In this document: positions 25,737-34,565 of the stretch, piece by piece
How the letters are laid out: each line of letters opens with the position of its first letter
Numbering within the stretch: the first letter of the stretch is position 1
Source of the DNA: Dehalococcoidia bacterium
Lineage (GTDB): Bacteria > Chloroflexota > Dehalococcoidia > Bin125
Assembly (NCBI GenBank): GCA_022825855.1
Contig: JAJDWB010000013.1
Coordinates: 1-64,000 of the forward strand
DNA: 64,000 bases
Direction: 5' to 3'
Translations under genes and position numbers: made by a program
The notes under the pieces: generated by a model
Told to the model about the DNA's origin: nothing
Seen by the model: the letters and a program-made list of their open reading frames with translations, nothing else
The model's database searches: none

Positions 25737-27035
25737 TCAGTCCTGCGGCTGAGTATATGCAAGGTCCGTCAGCTTGCCGACGACGTCGTCGAGTCCGACC
25801 GGCCATTGTTCGGAGGAGGCGAGGTCGCGGATCGTGACGCGGCCCTCGGCCAGGTCGCGGGCGCCGGCGATGACGGCGTAGCGAGCGCCGATGCGGTTGG
25901 CCTGTCGAAGCTGGGCCTTGAGCGAGCGTCCGCCGAAGGCGAGGGTGGCGGCGAAGCCGTGGCGGCGCAGCGCGCCGGCGATGCCGGAGGCAGCGATCTC
26001 CGCGCCCTCGCCGAGCGAGGCGATCAGCACCTCGACCGCGGGCTCAGGATCGTCGACGAGGCCCTGCTCGCGCAGATGGTGGGCCATGCGCTCGATTCCC
26101 ATGCCGAAGCCGATGCCCGGCGTGGGCGGTCCGCCGATCTGTTCGATCAGGCCGTCGTAGCGGCCTCCGGCGAGGACGGTGACCTGGGAGCCGTCGGCGT
26201 CGGCGGGGACGATCTCGAAGACCGTGTGCGTGTAGTAGTCGAGGCCGCGGACGAGCGTGGGGCGTTCCTCGTAGGGGATGTCGAGCGCTTCGAGGTGGGA
26301 CTTGACGGCGTAGTAGTAGGCGGCCGACTCGGGCCGGAGGTGATCGGTGATGATCGGCGCGCCCTGCTGGAGCGGCCGGGTGCGGTCGTCCTTGCTGTCG
26401 AGCAGGCGCATGGGCGCGCGATCCCAGCGAGCGCGGTCGTCGGGCGCGATGCGCTCGAGATGCGGCTCGAAGTGGGCCTTGAGCAGCGGGACGTAGCTGC
26501 GCCGGTCCTCGACGTCGCCGATGCTGTTGAGCAGGATCTTGAGGTCGCGCAGGCCGAGCGACTGGGCGATGCGCCAGCCGAGGTCGATGATCTCGGCGTC
26601 GAGCCCCGGGTCGCGCACGCCGATCGCCTCGACACCGAACTGGGTGTGCTGGCGGAAGCGTCCGGCCTGGGGGCGTTCGTAGCGGAAGATGGGCAGGTGA
26701 TAGGCGAGTTTGACCGGCTGGCTGAGGTTGGCCATGCCGTGTTGCAGGTAAGCGCGGCAGACGGAGGCGGTGCCTTCGGGCCGCAGCGCGAGCCGGTCGC
26801 CGCCGCGGTCGTCGAAGATGTACATCTCCTTCTCGACGATGTCGGTGCCTTCGCCGACGCCGCGGGCGAAGAGCTCGGCATGCTCGAAGGTGGGCGGCTC
26901 GATGAATCCGAATCCGGCGAGCCGCGCCTGTTCGCGGGCATGGCCGAGGATGTGCGCGTGCACGTCGTAGTCCTGAGGCAACAGGTCGCGTGTGCCGCGA
27001 GGGGTCTGAAACTGTCGAACGTTACTGTCGGCCAT
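25737..27035 (-). CDS. hisS: Histidine-tRNA ligase
   Basis: HisS is a class II synthetase. The 432-residue product has the start [15 protein letters not shown], motif 2 ([16 protein letters not shown], then [23 protein letters not shown]), the histidine loops [16 protein letters not shown] and [13 protein letters not shown], motif 3 in [11 protein letters not shown], and the anticodon-binding domain at the end. ATG at 27035 has a GAGGA ribosome binding site. It is divergent from relA across 98 bases. Confidence 0.95.
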   Translation of the reverse strand: MADSNVRQFQTPRGTRDLLPQDYDVHAHILGHAREQARLAGFGFIEPPTFEHAELFARGVGEGTDIVEKEMYIFDDRGGDRLALRPEGTASVCRAYLQHGMANLSQPVKLAYHLPIFRYERPQAGRFRQHTQFGVEAIGVRDPGLDAEIIDLGWRIAQSLGLRDLKILLNSIGDVEDRRSYVPLLKAHFEPHLERIAPDDRARWDRAPMRLLDSKDDRTRPLQQGAPIITDHLRPESAAYYYAVKSHLEALDIPYEERPTLVRGLDYYTHTVFEIVPADADGSQVTVLAGGRYDGLIEQIGGPPTPGIGFGMGIERMAHHLREQGLVDDPEPAVEVLIASLGEGAEIAASGIAGALRRHGFAATLAFGGRSLKAQLRQANRIGARYAVIAGARDLAEGRVTIRDLASSEQWPVGLDDVVGKLTDLAYTQPQD

Positions 27036-27121
27036 GGGCAGTCCTCGCCGATCATCGTACAGACGCCGTCCGGCTAGACGCTGTCGATCTATTGGGCGTG
27101 CGGGTAAACGTTTTGGCTTTG

Positions 27122-27127
27122 TATGAT
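27122..27127 (+). promoter_or_regulatory. Predicted -10 box for leaderless relA
   Basis: TATGAT, one mismatch from the consensus, ends six bases before the relA ATG, and no ribosome binding site fits. The transcript would begin at the start codon. Confidence 0.5.
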
Positions 27128-27133
27128 CGACCC

Positions 27134-29359
27134 ATGGCAACGCAGAGGGTTGCGGCCGAGGTCGTCGATCTGAAGAAGCATCCGACGTTGGACGTGCTGG
27201 TCGATGCGTTGGAGCAATATCTGCCGGCGGATGATCGCGATCGGGTGCTGGGCGCGTATGAGTTCGCGCGGGAGAAGCACGAGGGCCATCTGCGGCGGTC
27301 GGGCCATCCCTACATCGAGCATCCGCTGGCGGCCGCGGTGACCTGCGCCGAGTTACAACTGGACGTGCCGGCGCTGCAGGCGGCGCTGCTGCACGATGTG
27401 ATGGAAGACTGCGGGGTCTCGCGGTCGCAGTTGGTCAGCGAGTTCGGGGTCGACGTGGCCAAGCTGGTCGACGGCGCGACCAAACTCTCGGCGCTGCAAC
27501 TGCCGCGGGTGACCGGCACGATCGATCGCGAGGTCCAGGCGGAGAATCTGCGCAAGATGTTCGTCGCCATGGCGGACGACGTGCGGGTCGTGATCGTCAA
27601 GCTGGCGGACCGGCTGCACAACATGCGCACGCTGGACGTGATGCGGCCGGACAAGCAGGTGCGCATCTCGCGGGAGACGATGGACATCTACGCGCCGCTG
27701 GCGGCGCGGCTGGGCATCTGGCAGATCCGGGCGCAACTGGAGGATCTGTCGTTCAAGTACCTGGAGCCGGAGGACTACCGGAGGATCTCGGACCTGGTCG
27801 CGTCGCGGCGTCAGACGCGGGAGCGATACCTGGATCAGATCCGGGTGCAGCTCGAGAACGCGCTGACGGCGGAGGGGTTGACCGCGCAGGTCCGGGGGCG
27901 GGTGAAGCACCTGTACTCGATCCACGAGAAGATCAACAAGTATTCGGCGCAGGGCAAGTCGTTCGACGACATCTACGACCTGCTCGCGCTGCGCGTACTG
28001 ACCGAGTCAACGAGCGACTGTTACGCAGTGCTGGGCGTGGTGCACGGACTCTGGCGGCCGCTGGCGGGCGAGTTCGACGACTACATCGCCAGCCCGCGGC
28101 CGAGCGGGTATCAATCGCTGCACACGACGGCGTTCTGGTCGCCGTCGCATGCGGTCGAGGTGCAGATCCGCACGCAGCAGATGGATCGGGAGGCGGAGTA
28201 CGGGGTCGCGGTGCACTGGGCCTACAAAGAAGACCGGCACAATGCGATGAACGACCGCGAGCGGCTCTCGTGGCTGCGTCAGCTCGTGGACTGGCAGGGC
28301 GAGCTGGCCGGCGCGGAGGATTTCCTCGAGACGCTGCGCTCGGACGTCTTCCAGGACCAGGTATTCGTGCACACGCCGAAGGGCGAAATCATGGCGCTGC
28401 GCTCGGGCGCGACGCCGTTGGACTTCGCCTTCCGGATTCATACCGATGTCGGCTATCAGTGCGTTGGAGCCAAGGTGAACGGTCGGCTGGCGCGTCTCTC
28501 GACGCCGCTGGAGAACGGCGACGTGGTGGAGATCGTGACCAGCCGCACGGCGCGGGGGCCGAGCCGCGACTGGCTCAATCCGGCGCTAGGCTACGTGACG
28601 ACGCAACACGCGCGGACCAAGATTCGCCAGTGGTTCAACCGCCAGGCGCGGACCGAGAACATCGCGCGGGGGCGCGACGAGCTGGATCGGGAGTTGCGCC
28701 GGCTGAGCCTGAGACTGCCCGGGGTCGAGGCGGAAGTGCTGGAGGCGACGCGGTCGAAGTCGATGGAGGACGCGCTGGCGGCGATCGGCGCGGGCGACGT
28801 GACGGCTCACGCGGTGGCGCTCAAGGTGGCGGCTGCGGGCGACGAGGAGACCGAGAGCGAACCGACGGTCGAGGTGGTCGAGCGGTCGGCGCCGTCGAGC
28901 GTGGAGGCGGTCTCGGTCCTGGGCGGGTCGAACATGCTGACCCGGCTGGCGCCGTGCTGTTCGCCGCTGGTGGGGGAAGCGATCACCGGATTCATCACAC
29001 GCAGCCGGGGCGTGACGATTCACCGCGAGGATTGCCCCAATATCGTCTCGCTGGCCGACGACGAGCGGATCGTGCCCGTGCGCTGGAATACGTTCCGCGG
29101 GCTGACCGAAGCGCGCCTGCGGGTGACGGGCTGGGACCGCGTGGGTCTGGCTCGCGATGTGGCCGGGGTCTGCGCCGACGAGAACGTGAACATGGTCTCG
29201 TTCGTGACCGGCGAGCCGGATCGCGGCGCGGTGACGCTGACGTTCACGGTCGAGGCGAGCGGGCTGCGTCAGTTGCAGCGGGTGATGTCGAAGCTGGACG
29301 GGGTGCACGGGGTGATGAGCGTCGAGCGCGATCACCAGGGCCCAGCGGTCAACGGGTAG
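27134..29359 (+). CDS. relA: RelA/SpoT family (p)ppGpp synthetase/hydrolase
   Basis: The 741-residue product has all Rel domains: the HD hydrolase domain (GHPYIEHP with His63, LLHDVMED with His87-Asp88, KLADRLHNMRT), the synthetase domain (FDDIYDLLALRVL, then YQSLHTT and VEVQIRTQQMDREAEYGVAVHWAYKE), TGS (about 390-450) and a C-terminal ACT domain. Residues 313-316 read EFDD, the EXDD form known from synthetase-only RelA, whereas bifunctional Rel proteins have RXKD. The hydrolase residues are present, so the combination is mixed. ATG 27134 is preferred because TATGAT lies six bases upstream. Confidence 0.93.
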   Translation: MATQRVAAEVVDLKKHPTLDVLVDALEQYLPADDRDRVLGAYEFAREKHEGHLRRSGHPYIEHPLAAAVTCAELQLDVPALQAALLHDVMEDCGVSRSQLVSEFGVDVAKLVDGATKLSALQLPRVTGTIDREVQAENLRKMFVAMADDVRVVIVKLADRLHNMRTLDVMRPDKQVRISRETMDIYAPLAARLGIWQIRAQLEDLSFKYLEPEDYRRISDLVASRRQTRERYLDQIRVQLENALTAEGLTAQVRGRVKHLYSIHEKINKYSAQGKSFDDIYDLLALRVLTESTSDCYAVLGVVHGLWRPLAGEFDDYIASPRPSGYQSLHTTAFWSPSHAVEVQIRTQQMDREAEYGVAVHWAYKEDRHNAMNDRERLSWLRQLVDWQGELAGAEDFLETLRSDVFQDQVFVHTPKGEIMALRSGATPLDFAFRIHTDVGYQCVGAKVNGRLARLSTPLENGDVVEIVTSRTARGPSRDWLNPALGYVTTQHARTKIRQWFNRQARTENIARGRDELDRELRRLSLRLPGVEAEVLEATRSKSMEDALAAIGAGDVTAHAVALKVAAAGDEETESEPTVEVVERSAPSSVEAVSVLGGSNMLTRLAPCCSPLVGEAITGFITRSRGVTIHREDCPNIVSLADDERIVPVRWNTFRGLTEARLRVTGWDRVGLARDVAGVCADENVNMVSFVTGEPDRGAVTLTFTVEASGLRQLQRVMSKLDGVHGVMSVERDHQGPAVNG

Positions 29360-29360
29360 C

Positions 29361-30494
29361 TCAGGGGCGGAGCGCGCCGGCGAGCCGGTCGATGTCGGAC
29401 TCGGGCGTGTAGAAGTGGGGCGAGGCGCGCAGGCGGCCGAAGCGGACGGCGGTAATGATGCCCTCCTCCTGCAGGCGTTCCCAGGTCTCGTCGACGGTCT
29501 CGCGGGCGGCGAGTTCCTCGGGCGGATCGAATATGACGATGCCGCTGCGCTCGGATGCGCCGCGGGGCGAGAAGACGCGGCAGCCCGCGTCGGTCAAGGC
29601 GTCGCAGAGGTAGGCGGTGACCGACTCGAGCTGGGCCCAGACGTTGTCAATGCCGATGTTGAGCAGGTGGCGAATGGCGGCTCTCATGCCCAGCATGGTC
29701 GCGGTCGGCGTCGCCCCCGGCTCGAAGCGAGAGGCGGTCGGCGAGAGGATCAGCGCGTCGTTGCCGGCCCCGAGGCCGCCGTCCATGCTGTTGGCGCCGA
29801 GTACGGGCGGGATCAGGTCGCCAATCAACTCCTCGCGCACGTAGAGCATGCCCGAGCCGGTGGGACCGAGCATCCACTTGTGTCCGCCGGCGGCGAGGAT
29901 GTCGATGTCGTCCTCGGCGACGTTGACCGGCAGCGCGCCGGCCGACTGGATCGCGTCGACGGAGAGCAGGCCGCCAACGGCGTGGACGGCGTCGGCGATG
30001 GGCCGCAGGTTGGAGCGGAAACCGCTGCCCCACTGCACGTGGGAGATGCCGACCAGGCGGGTGCGCTCGCTGACGGCGGAGAGGATGTCCTCGGTCGGAA
30101 TGCGTCCGTCGTCCTGCTGGCGAACGACGTCGAGCTCGACGCCGCGCTGCTGGAGCGCGTTGTAGAAGTGGCGGTTGGAGGGGTACTCGGCGTCGGTGAC
30201 GAGGATGCGGTCGCCGCTCTGCAGGTTGAGCGCGCCGGCGGAGACGGAGACGCCGGTGGCGGTGTTGGGCACGAAGGCGATCTCGTCGGGGCTGCGAGCG
30301 CCGATCAGTTCGGCTGAGACCCGGCGGAAGTCGTCCATGTCGTCCATCCAGGTGGAGCCGAAGTATCCGGAACGGCCGGCCTGGTCGGCGTAGTCGTGGA
30401 CGGCCTGCGCGACATCGGCGGGCAGGGGCGAGACGCCTGCGTGATTGAAGAAGGCCAGGCCGCTGTCGAGGACGGGATAGGGGTTGCTGCTCAT
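29361..30494 (-). CDS. PLP-dependent class V aminotransferase
   Basis: The 377-residue product has the fold of cysteine desulfurase-like enzymes: N-terminal FFNHAGVSPLP, FVPNTATGVSVSAGAL, DAEYPSN, SHVQWGSGF, SVDAIQSAGALPV and the PLP lysine in AAGGHKWMLGPTGSGMLYV. No Cys in a sulfur-accepting loop is obvious, so the substrate is not known; isopenicillin-epimerase-like or desulfurase activity would be guesses. ATG at 30494 has a GGAG ribosome binding site. It ends one base from the relA stop (convergent). Confidence 0.85.
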   Translation of the reverse strand: MSSNPYPVLDSGLAFFNHAGVSPLPADVAQAVHDYADQAGRSGYFGSTWMDDMDDFRRVSAELIGARSPDEIAFVPNTATGVSVSAGALNLQSGDRILVTDAEYPSNRHFYNALQQRGVELDVVRQQDDGRIPTEDILSAVSERTRLVGISHVQWGSGFRSNLRPIADAVHAVGGLLSVDAIQSAGALPVNVAEDDIDILAAGGHKWMLGPTGSGMLYVREELIGDLIPPVLGANSMDGGLGAGNDALILSPTASRFEPGATPTATMLGMRAAIRHLLNIGIDNVWAQLESVTAYLCDALTDAGCRVFSPRGASERSGIVIFDPPEELAARETVDETWERLQEEGIITAVRFGRLRASPHFYTPESDIDRLAGALRP

Positions 30495-30515
30495 GGTTTG
30501 CACTCCGTTCGTGAG

Positions 30516-30521
30516 AGTCTA
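30516..30521 (-). promoter_or_regulatory. Predicted -10 box (TAGACT) of the aminotransferase gene
   Basis: TAGACT on the minus strand is 21 bases before the ATG at 30494, with a GGAG ribosome binding site between. It is the same hexamer seen before ybaB, crp, the second MFS gene and two CoA-transferase genes. Confidence 0.45.
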
Positions 30522-30554
30522 GGCAGCTTTCGAGCTTGGAGTCACAGACGGGAC

Positions 30555-30584
30555 TTGCGTGCAGGAGAATTGCTGTTCTATGAT
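30555..30584 (+). promoter_or_regulatory. Predicted promoter of comM
   Basis: TTGCGT (30555-30560) and TATGAT (30579-30584) are separated by 18 bases; TGTTC directly precedes the -10 box. The promoter before 58488 has the same TTGCGT, spacing and TGTTC. Confidence 0.5.
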
Positions 30585-30595
30585 GTGCAGGTCGG

Positions 30596-30624
30596 GAGAA
30601 CATGTGTATCGGTCAGATGTTCTC
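30596..30624 (+). promoter_or_regulatory. Perfect inverted repeat downstream of the comM promoter
   Basis: GAGAACAT (30596-30603) and ATGTTCTC (30617-30624) form an 8-bp perfect inverted repeat with a 13-base spacer. It starts 11 bases after the -10 box, at the expected transcription start, and ends 23 bases before the comM ATG. It could be an operator for a dimeric repressor or a leader hairpin. Confidence 0.45.
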
Positions 30625-30647
30625 GGCACAACACGAGGGAGTCCGGG

Positions 30648-32201
30648 ATGCACACTCGAATCAACGGCGGAGCAGTGATCGGACTGGACGGCGCGCCGAT
30701 CTGCGTGGAGGTCGATATCTCGGCCGGGATGCCGAACACGACGATTGTCGGATTGCCGGATGCAGCGGTGGCGGAGGCGCGCGAGCGGGTGCGCTCGGCG
30801 ATCCGCAACGCGGGCGCCGGGTTTCCGACCAAGCGGGTGACGGTCAATCTCGCTCCGGCGCACATCCGCAAGGAGGGCGCGGGGTACGATCTGCCGATTG
30901 CGGTGGGGATGCTGGTCGCGACGGGTCAGATCTGCGAGTCGGCGGTGCAGGACACGCTGTTCCTGGGCGAGCTGGCGCTGGACGGCGAGTTGCGACACGT
31001 GCGCGGCGTGCTTTCGGTCGCGGCGGCGGCGCGGGATGCGTCGGTGCGCCGGATCGTGGTGCCCAAGGTCGATGCCGAGGAGGCGTCGTTGATCGACGGG
31101 ATTGAAGTGGTGGCGGTCGATTCGCTGCGCGACTGGATCGAGATCGCGACGGAGGAGCGGCCGCTGTCGGATGCGATCTGGCCGGCTGCGGCGCCGGTCG
31201 AGGAGGATGCGGGCTCGGCCTTCGAGGGGCACGACTTCTCGGACGTGCGCGGCCAGGAGCACGTGAAGCGGGCGCTGGAGGTCGCGGCGGCGGGCGGACA
31301 CAACCTGTTGATGTGCGGTCCGCCGGGCGCGGGCAAGACGCTGCTGGCGTCGTGTCTGCCGGGGATTCTGCCGCCGCTGACCAACCAGGAGGCGCTGGAG
31401 GTGACCAAGATTGCCTCGGTGGCGGGGATGACCGGCGGCAACACGCTGATCCGCGAGCGGCCGTTCCGCTCGCCGCACCACACGATCTCGAACGCGGGCC
31501 TGGTCGGGGGCGGGCAGAAGCTGCGTCCCGGCGAGGTGACGATGGCGCATCGCGGCGTGTTGTTCCTGGACGAGTTGCCGGAGTTCTCGGTGCGAGCGCT
31601 GGAGACGATGCGCCAACCGCTCGAGGATCGGCAGATCACGATTTCTCGGGCGCACGGCACGGTGACCTATCCGGCCGATATCTGCCTGGTCGCGGCGATG
31701 AATCCGTGTCCTTGCGGCAACTTCGGCACCGAGCAGCACTGCACCTGCACCGACGGCGCGGTCTACCGCTACCAGCGGCGGATCTCCGGTCCGGTGCTGG
31801 ACCGGATCGACCTGTTCGTCGATGTACCGCGGGTCGAGGTGCAGAAGCTGATGGAGTCGTCGAGCTCGGCGCCGCCGCCGAGCACGGAGCCCTCAGCCGA
31901 GGTGCGCCGGCGAGTCGTCGGAGCGCGCCGGGTGCAGCGCGAGCGCTACGGAGACTGCGGACCGAATGCCAACGCGACGTTGTCGGCGCGGGAGGTCAAC
32001 GCGCACTGCTACGACGCGCTGGACGATCGGGCGCGCACGCTGGTCCAGGAGGCGGTCGACCGGCTGAGCCTGTCGGCGCGCGGATTCCACCGCGTGCTCA
32101 AAGTGGCGCGGACGATCTCGGATCTGGCTGGTTCGGACGTGATCTCGGCGCAGCACGTCGCCGAGGCGGTGCAGTATCGACGGCGGAGCAAGCTGGTCTG
32201 A
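30648..32201 (+). CDS. comM: ComM/YifB family Mg-chelatase-like AAA ATPase
   Basis: ComM is a hexameric helicase that promotes branch migration during integration of incoming DNA. The 517-residue product has the N-terminal ChlI-like domain (GLPDAAVAEARERVRSAI, then RVTVNLAPAHIRKEG), Walker A CGPPGAGKTLL, Walker B VLFLDELPEF, AAMNPCPCGNFG, and the sensor region YRYQRRISGPVLDRIDLFVD with a C-terminal helical lid. ATG at 30648 follows a GAGGGAG ribosome binding site. It stands alone on its transcript. Confidence 0.93.
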   Translation: MHTRINGGAVIGLDGAPICVEVDISAGMPNTTIVGLPDAAVAEARERVRSAIRNAGAGFPTKRVTVNLAPAHIRKEGAGYDLPIAVGMLVATGQICESAVQDTLFLGELALDGELRHVRGVLSVAAAARDASVRRIVVPKVDAEEASLIDGIEVVAVDSLRDWIEIATEERPLSDAIWPAAAPVEEDAGSAFEGHDFSDVRGQEHVKRALEVAAAGGHNLLMCGPPGAGKTLLASCLPGILPPLTNQEALEVTKIASVAGMTGGNTLIRERPFRSPHHTISNAGLVGGGQKLRPGEVTMAHRGVLFLDELPEFSVRALETMRQPLEDRQITISRAHGTVTYPADICLVAAMNPCPCGNFGTEQHCTCTDGAVYRYQRRISGPVLDRIDLFVDVPRVEVQKLMESSSSAPPPSTEPSAEVRRRVVGARRVQRERYGDCGPNANATLSAREVNAHCYDALDDRARTLVQEAVDRLSLSARGFHRVLKVARTISDLAGSDVISAQHVAEAVQYRRRSKLV

Positions 32202-32231
32202 CGAGCGCTGTGTCCTCGGCGGTGTGGACCG

Positions 32232-32322
32232 GCGTTTGCCGTTTGCTCACGGGGCGTTCCACAAAGCGTTACGAGGCGTCGTCGAGGCGTTAATCATCGA
32301 GTCCGGTTCTCCTTCGTAGGCT
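32232..32322 (+). promoter_or_regulatory. Phased GCGT repeats and -10 box before phoX (possible Pho box)
   Basis: GCGT, mostly followed by T, recurs at 32232, 32254, 32266, 32276 and 32287. The spacings are 22, 12, 10 and 11 bases, that is about one or two DNA turns. TAGGCT at 32317-32322 could be the -10 box. Direct half-sites spaced about 11 bases apart are the layout bound by PhoB/PhoP response regulators, and the gene downstream is a PhoX phosphatase. The consensus itself has not been matched to a known one. Confidence 0.5.
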
Positions 32323-32357
32323 GCCTTGAGCAACTGGTGAGAGCGCCAGGTACCGCC

Positions 32358-34355
32358 ATGGAAGTGAGACCACTGAGCATGACCACCGACAGACCATCAC
32401 GAGGCTTCTCGCCGTTGAACTGGGTCGCGCGGCGGGCCAGATCGGCGTATCACTGCGAGATCTCGTGCGACGACGACTGCTTCAAGCCCGTGCCCAACCG
32501 GAGCGGCAACGAACCGTTTGCGGCGATTCTCAACCGCCGCATTTCGCGCCGATCGCTGGTCAAGGCGACGATCGCCGGCGCGCCGTTGCTGGCGCTGAGC
32601 ACGTCGCCGCTGGGTTCGCAGATCTTCGGCTCGGCGCCTCTGACCACGTCGGTCGGCGCCGCGTCGAGCACGGTGGGATTGCAGAGCATCCCGCACGACA
32701 ACGAGGACACGATCAACGTGTCCGAGGGCTACAGCTCGAACGTGATCATCCGCTGGGGCGACGGCGTTCTGCCGGGCGCGCCGTCGTTTGACCTGAACGC
32801 TCAGACGGCGGAGGCGGCGGCCAAGCAGTTCGGTTTCAACTGCGACTACAACGGCTTCTTCACGATGCTGCCCGGACAGAGCCATCGCGGACTGCTGGCT
32901 GTCAATCACGAGTACACCAGCGGTCTCGAGATGTTCCCGGGCTACGACTCCGACGCCGTGACCGAGGAGCAGGTCGCGATCGAGATCGCCTCGCACGGCA
33001 TGTCGATCGTGGAGGTCTCGCGAGCGGCCGACGGGTCGTGGTCGTATGACCCCACTTCGCGGCTCAACCGCCGGATCACCGGCGACACGCCGATGACCCT
33101 GACCGGTCCCGGCGCGGACAGCATCTACACGATTACCGATGCCGATCCGACCGGCCGGACGGTGCTGGGCATGCTCAACAACTGCTCGGGCGGGCAGACG
33201 CCCTGGGGCACGATCCTGACGGCGGAGGAGAACTTCCACCAGTACTTCGGCAACGCCGAGGGCGTGCGCGGCGCGGAGCGCTACGGCGTCCCGACGGGCG
33301 CGTCGCGCCGGCACTGGGAGGACTTCGTCGATCGCTTTGATCTGAGCACCGACTCGAACGAGATCAACCGCTTCGGCTACCTGGTCGAGATCGACCCCTA
33401 CGACCCGAGTTTCACGCCGCGCAAGCACACGGCCATGGGCCGGTTCAAGCACGAGGCGGCGACGGTGACGACGTCGGACGACGGCCGGGTCGTGGTCTAC
33501 TCAGGCGACGACCAGCGCTTCGATTACATCTACAAGTTCGTCAGCAGCGACCGTTACAACATCTTCAACCGCTCGGCGAATCTGGACCTGCTCTCGCACG
33601 GCACGCTGTTCGTGGGCAAGTTCAACGACGACGGCAGCGGCGAGTGGCTGCCGCTGACCGCCGGCAGCGGGCCGCTGGCGACCTGGACCAATGCCGGCGT
33701 GGCGACGTTTACGCGCGAAGCGGCCGACGCCGTCGGCGCGACGCCGATGGACCGGCCCGAGGACATCGAAGTCAACCCGGTCAACCACCGCGTCTACATC
33801 GCGCTGACCAACAACACGCGGCGGACGGCGGAGCAGGTCGACAGCGCCAATCCGCGCGGGCCGAACGCGCACGGCCACATTCTCGAGCTGACCGAGAACG
33901 GCGGCGACGCGGCCTCGCGCCACTTCACCTGGGACATCTTCATCCTTTGCGGCGACCCGGCCAACGAGGACGATCAGACGTACTTCGCCGGCTTCGACCG
34001 GAGCGAACTGGACTCGATCTCCTCGCCCGACAACCTGGCGATCGACGACAACGGCAATCTCTGGATCGCGACCGACGGTCAGCCGAGCAAGCTGGGGCAG
34101 GCGGACTCGGTCTACGTGGTGCCGACTGCGGGGCCGGAGCGCGGGCGCATTCGCCGGTTCATGACCGGCGTGCCCGAGGGCGAGCTGGCCGGTCACGTCT
34201 TCACGCCCGACTTCAAGACACTCTTCGTCAGCGTTCAGCACCCGGGCGAGGGGGACGGGCTGGAGCAGCCGAGCAGCACCTGGCCGGACGGCGACTTCCC
34301 GCGGCCCAGCGTGATCGCAGCGTTCAAGGACGACGGCGGCGTACTGGGGACCTAA
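32358..34355 (+). CDS. phoX: PhoX family alkaline phosphatase, Tat-exported
   Basis: PhoX enzymes are Ca/Fe-dependent phosphomonoesterases exported by the Tat pathway under phosphate limitation. The 665-residue product has a twin-arginine signal (NRRISRRSLVKATIAGAPLL, RR at 64-65) behind a 60-residue N-region. The family core includes HDNEDTINVSEGYSSNVIIRW, LLAVNHEYTS, NCSGGQTPWGTILTAEENF with the conserved Cys, and FKHEAATV. The start is uncertain: ATG at 32358 or 32379 and GTG at 32337 are all possible. Phased repeats upstream suggest phosphate control. Confidence 0.88.
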   Translation: MEVRPLSMTTDRPSRGFSPLNWVARRARSAYHCEISCDDDCFKPVPNRSGNEPFAAILNRRISRRSLVKATIAGAPLLALSTSPLGSQIFGSAPLTTSVGAASSTVGLQSIPHDNEDTINVSEGYSSNVIIRWGDGVLPGAPSFDLNAQTAEAAAKQFGFNCDYNGFFTMLPGQSHRGLLAVNHEYTSGLEMFPGYDSDAVTEEQVAIEIASHGMSIVEVSRAADGSWSYDPTSRLNRRITGDTPMTLTGPGADSIYTITDADPTGRTVLGMLNNCSGGQTPWGTILTAEENFHQYFGNAEGVRGAERYGVPTGASRRHWEDFVDRFDLSTDSNEINRFGYLVEIDPYDPSFTPRKHTAMGRFKHEAATVTTSDDGRVVVYSGDDQRFDYIYKFVSSDRYNIFNRSANLDLLSHGTLFVGKFNDDGSGEWLPLTAGSGPLATWTNAGVATFTREAADAVGATPMDRPEDIEVNPVNHRVYIALTNNTRRTAEQVDSANPRGPNAHGHILELTENGGDAASRHFTWDIFILCGDPANEDDQTYFAGFDRSELDSISSPDNLAIDDNGNLWIATDGQPSKLGQADSVYVVPTAGPERGRIRRFMTGVPEGELAGHVFTPDFKTLFVSVQHPGEGDGLEQPSSTWPDGDFPRPSVIAAFKDDGGVLGT

Positions 34356-34384
34356 CCTCCGCCGACCTGTCTCTCGAAAACCGA

Positions 34385-34413
34385 GACGCCGCTCCGCAAT
34401 GGGCGGCGTCTTT
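34385..34413 (+). terminator. Predicted rho-independent terminator of phoX
   Basis: GACGCCGC (34385-34392) pairs perfectly with GCGGCGTC (34403-34410) around a 10-base loop and is followed by TTTG. The T run is short. Confidence 0.55.
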
Positions 34414-34467
34414 GCGTCGGAACCGGCGGGCGGATCGGGCCTGGCCGGTGATATCGTGACGTTTCCA

Positions 34468-34542
34468 GCCCCCGTAGCTCAGGGGATAGAGCACCGGCCT
34501 CCGGAGCCGGGAGCGTAGGTTCGAATCCTACCGGGGGTACCA
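34468..34542 (+). tRNA. tRNA-Arg (anticodon CCG)
   Basis: A complete cloverleaf of 75 nt including the encoded CCA: acceptor GCCCCCG pairs with CGGGGGT (one G-U pair), D arm around GTAGCTCAGGGGATAGAGC, anticodon stem CCGGC/GCCGG with loop CTCCGGA, and T arm TAGGTTCGAATCCTA. The anticodon CCG reads the Arg codon CGG. TATCGT at 34452-34457 may be its -10 box. Confidence 0.95.
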
Positions 34543-34565
34543 CCCACAGACTCGTCAGAGACTGG

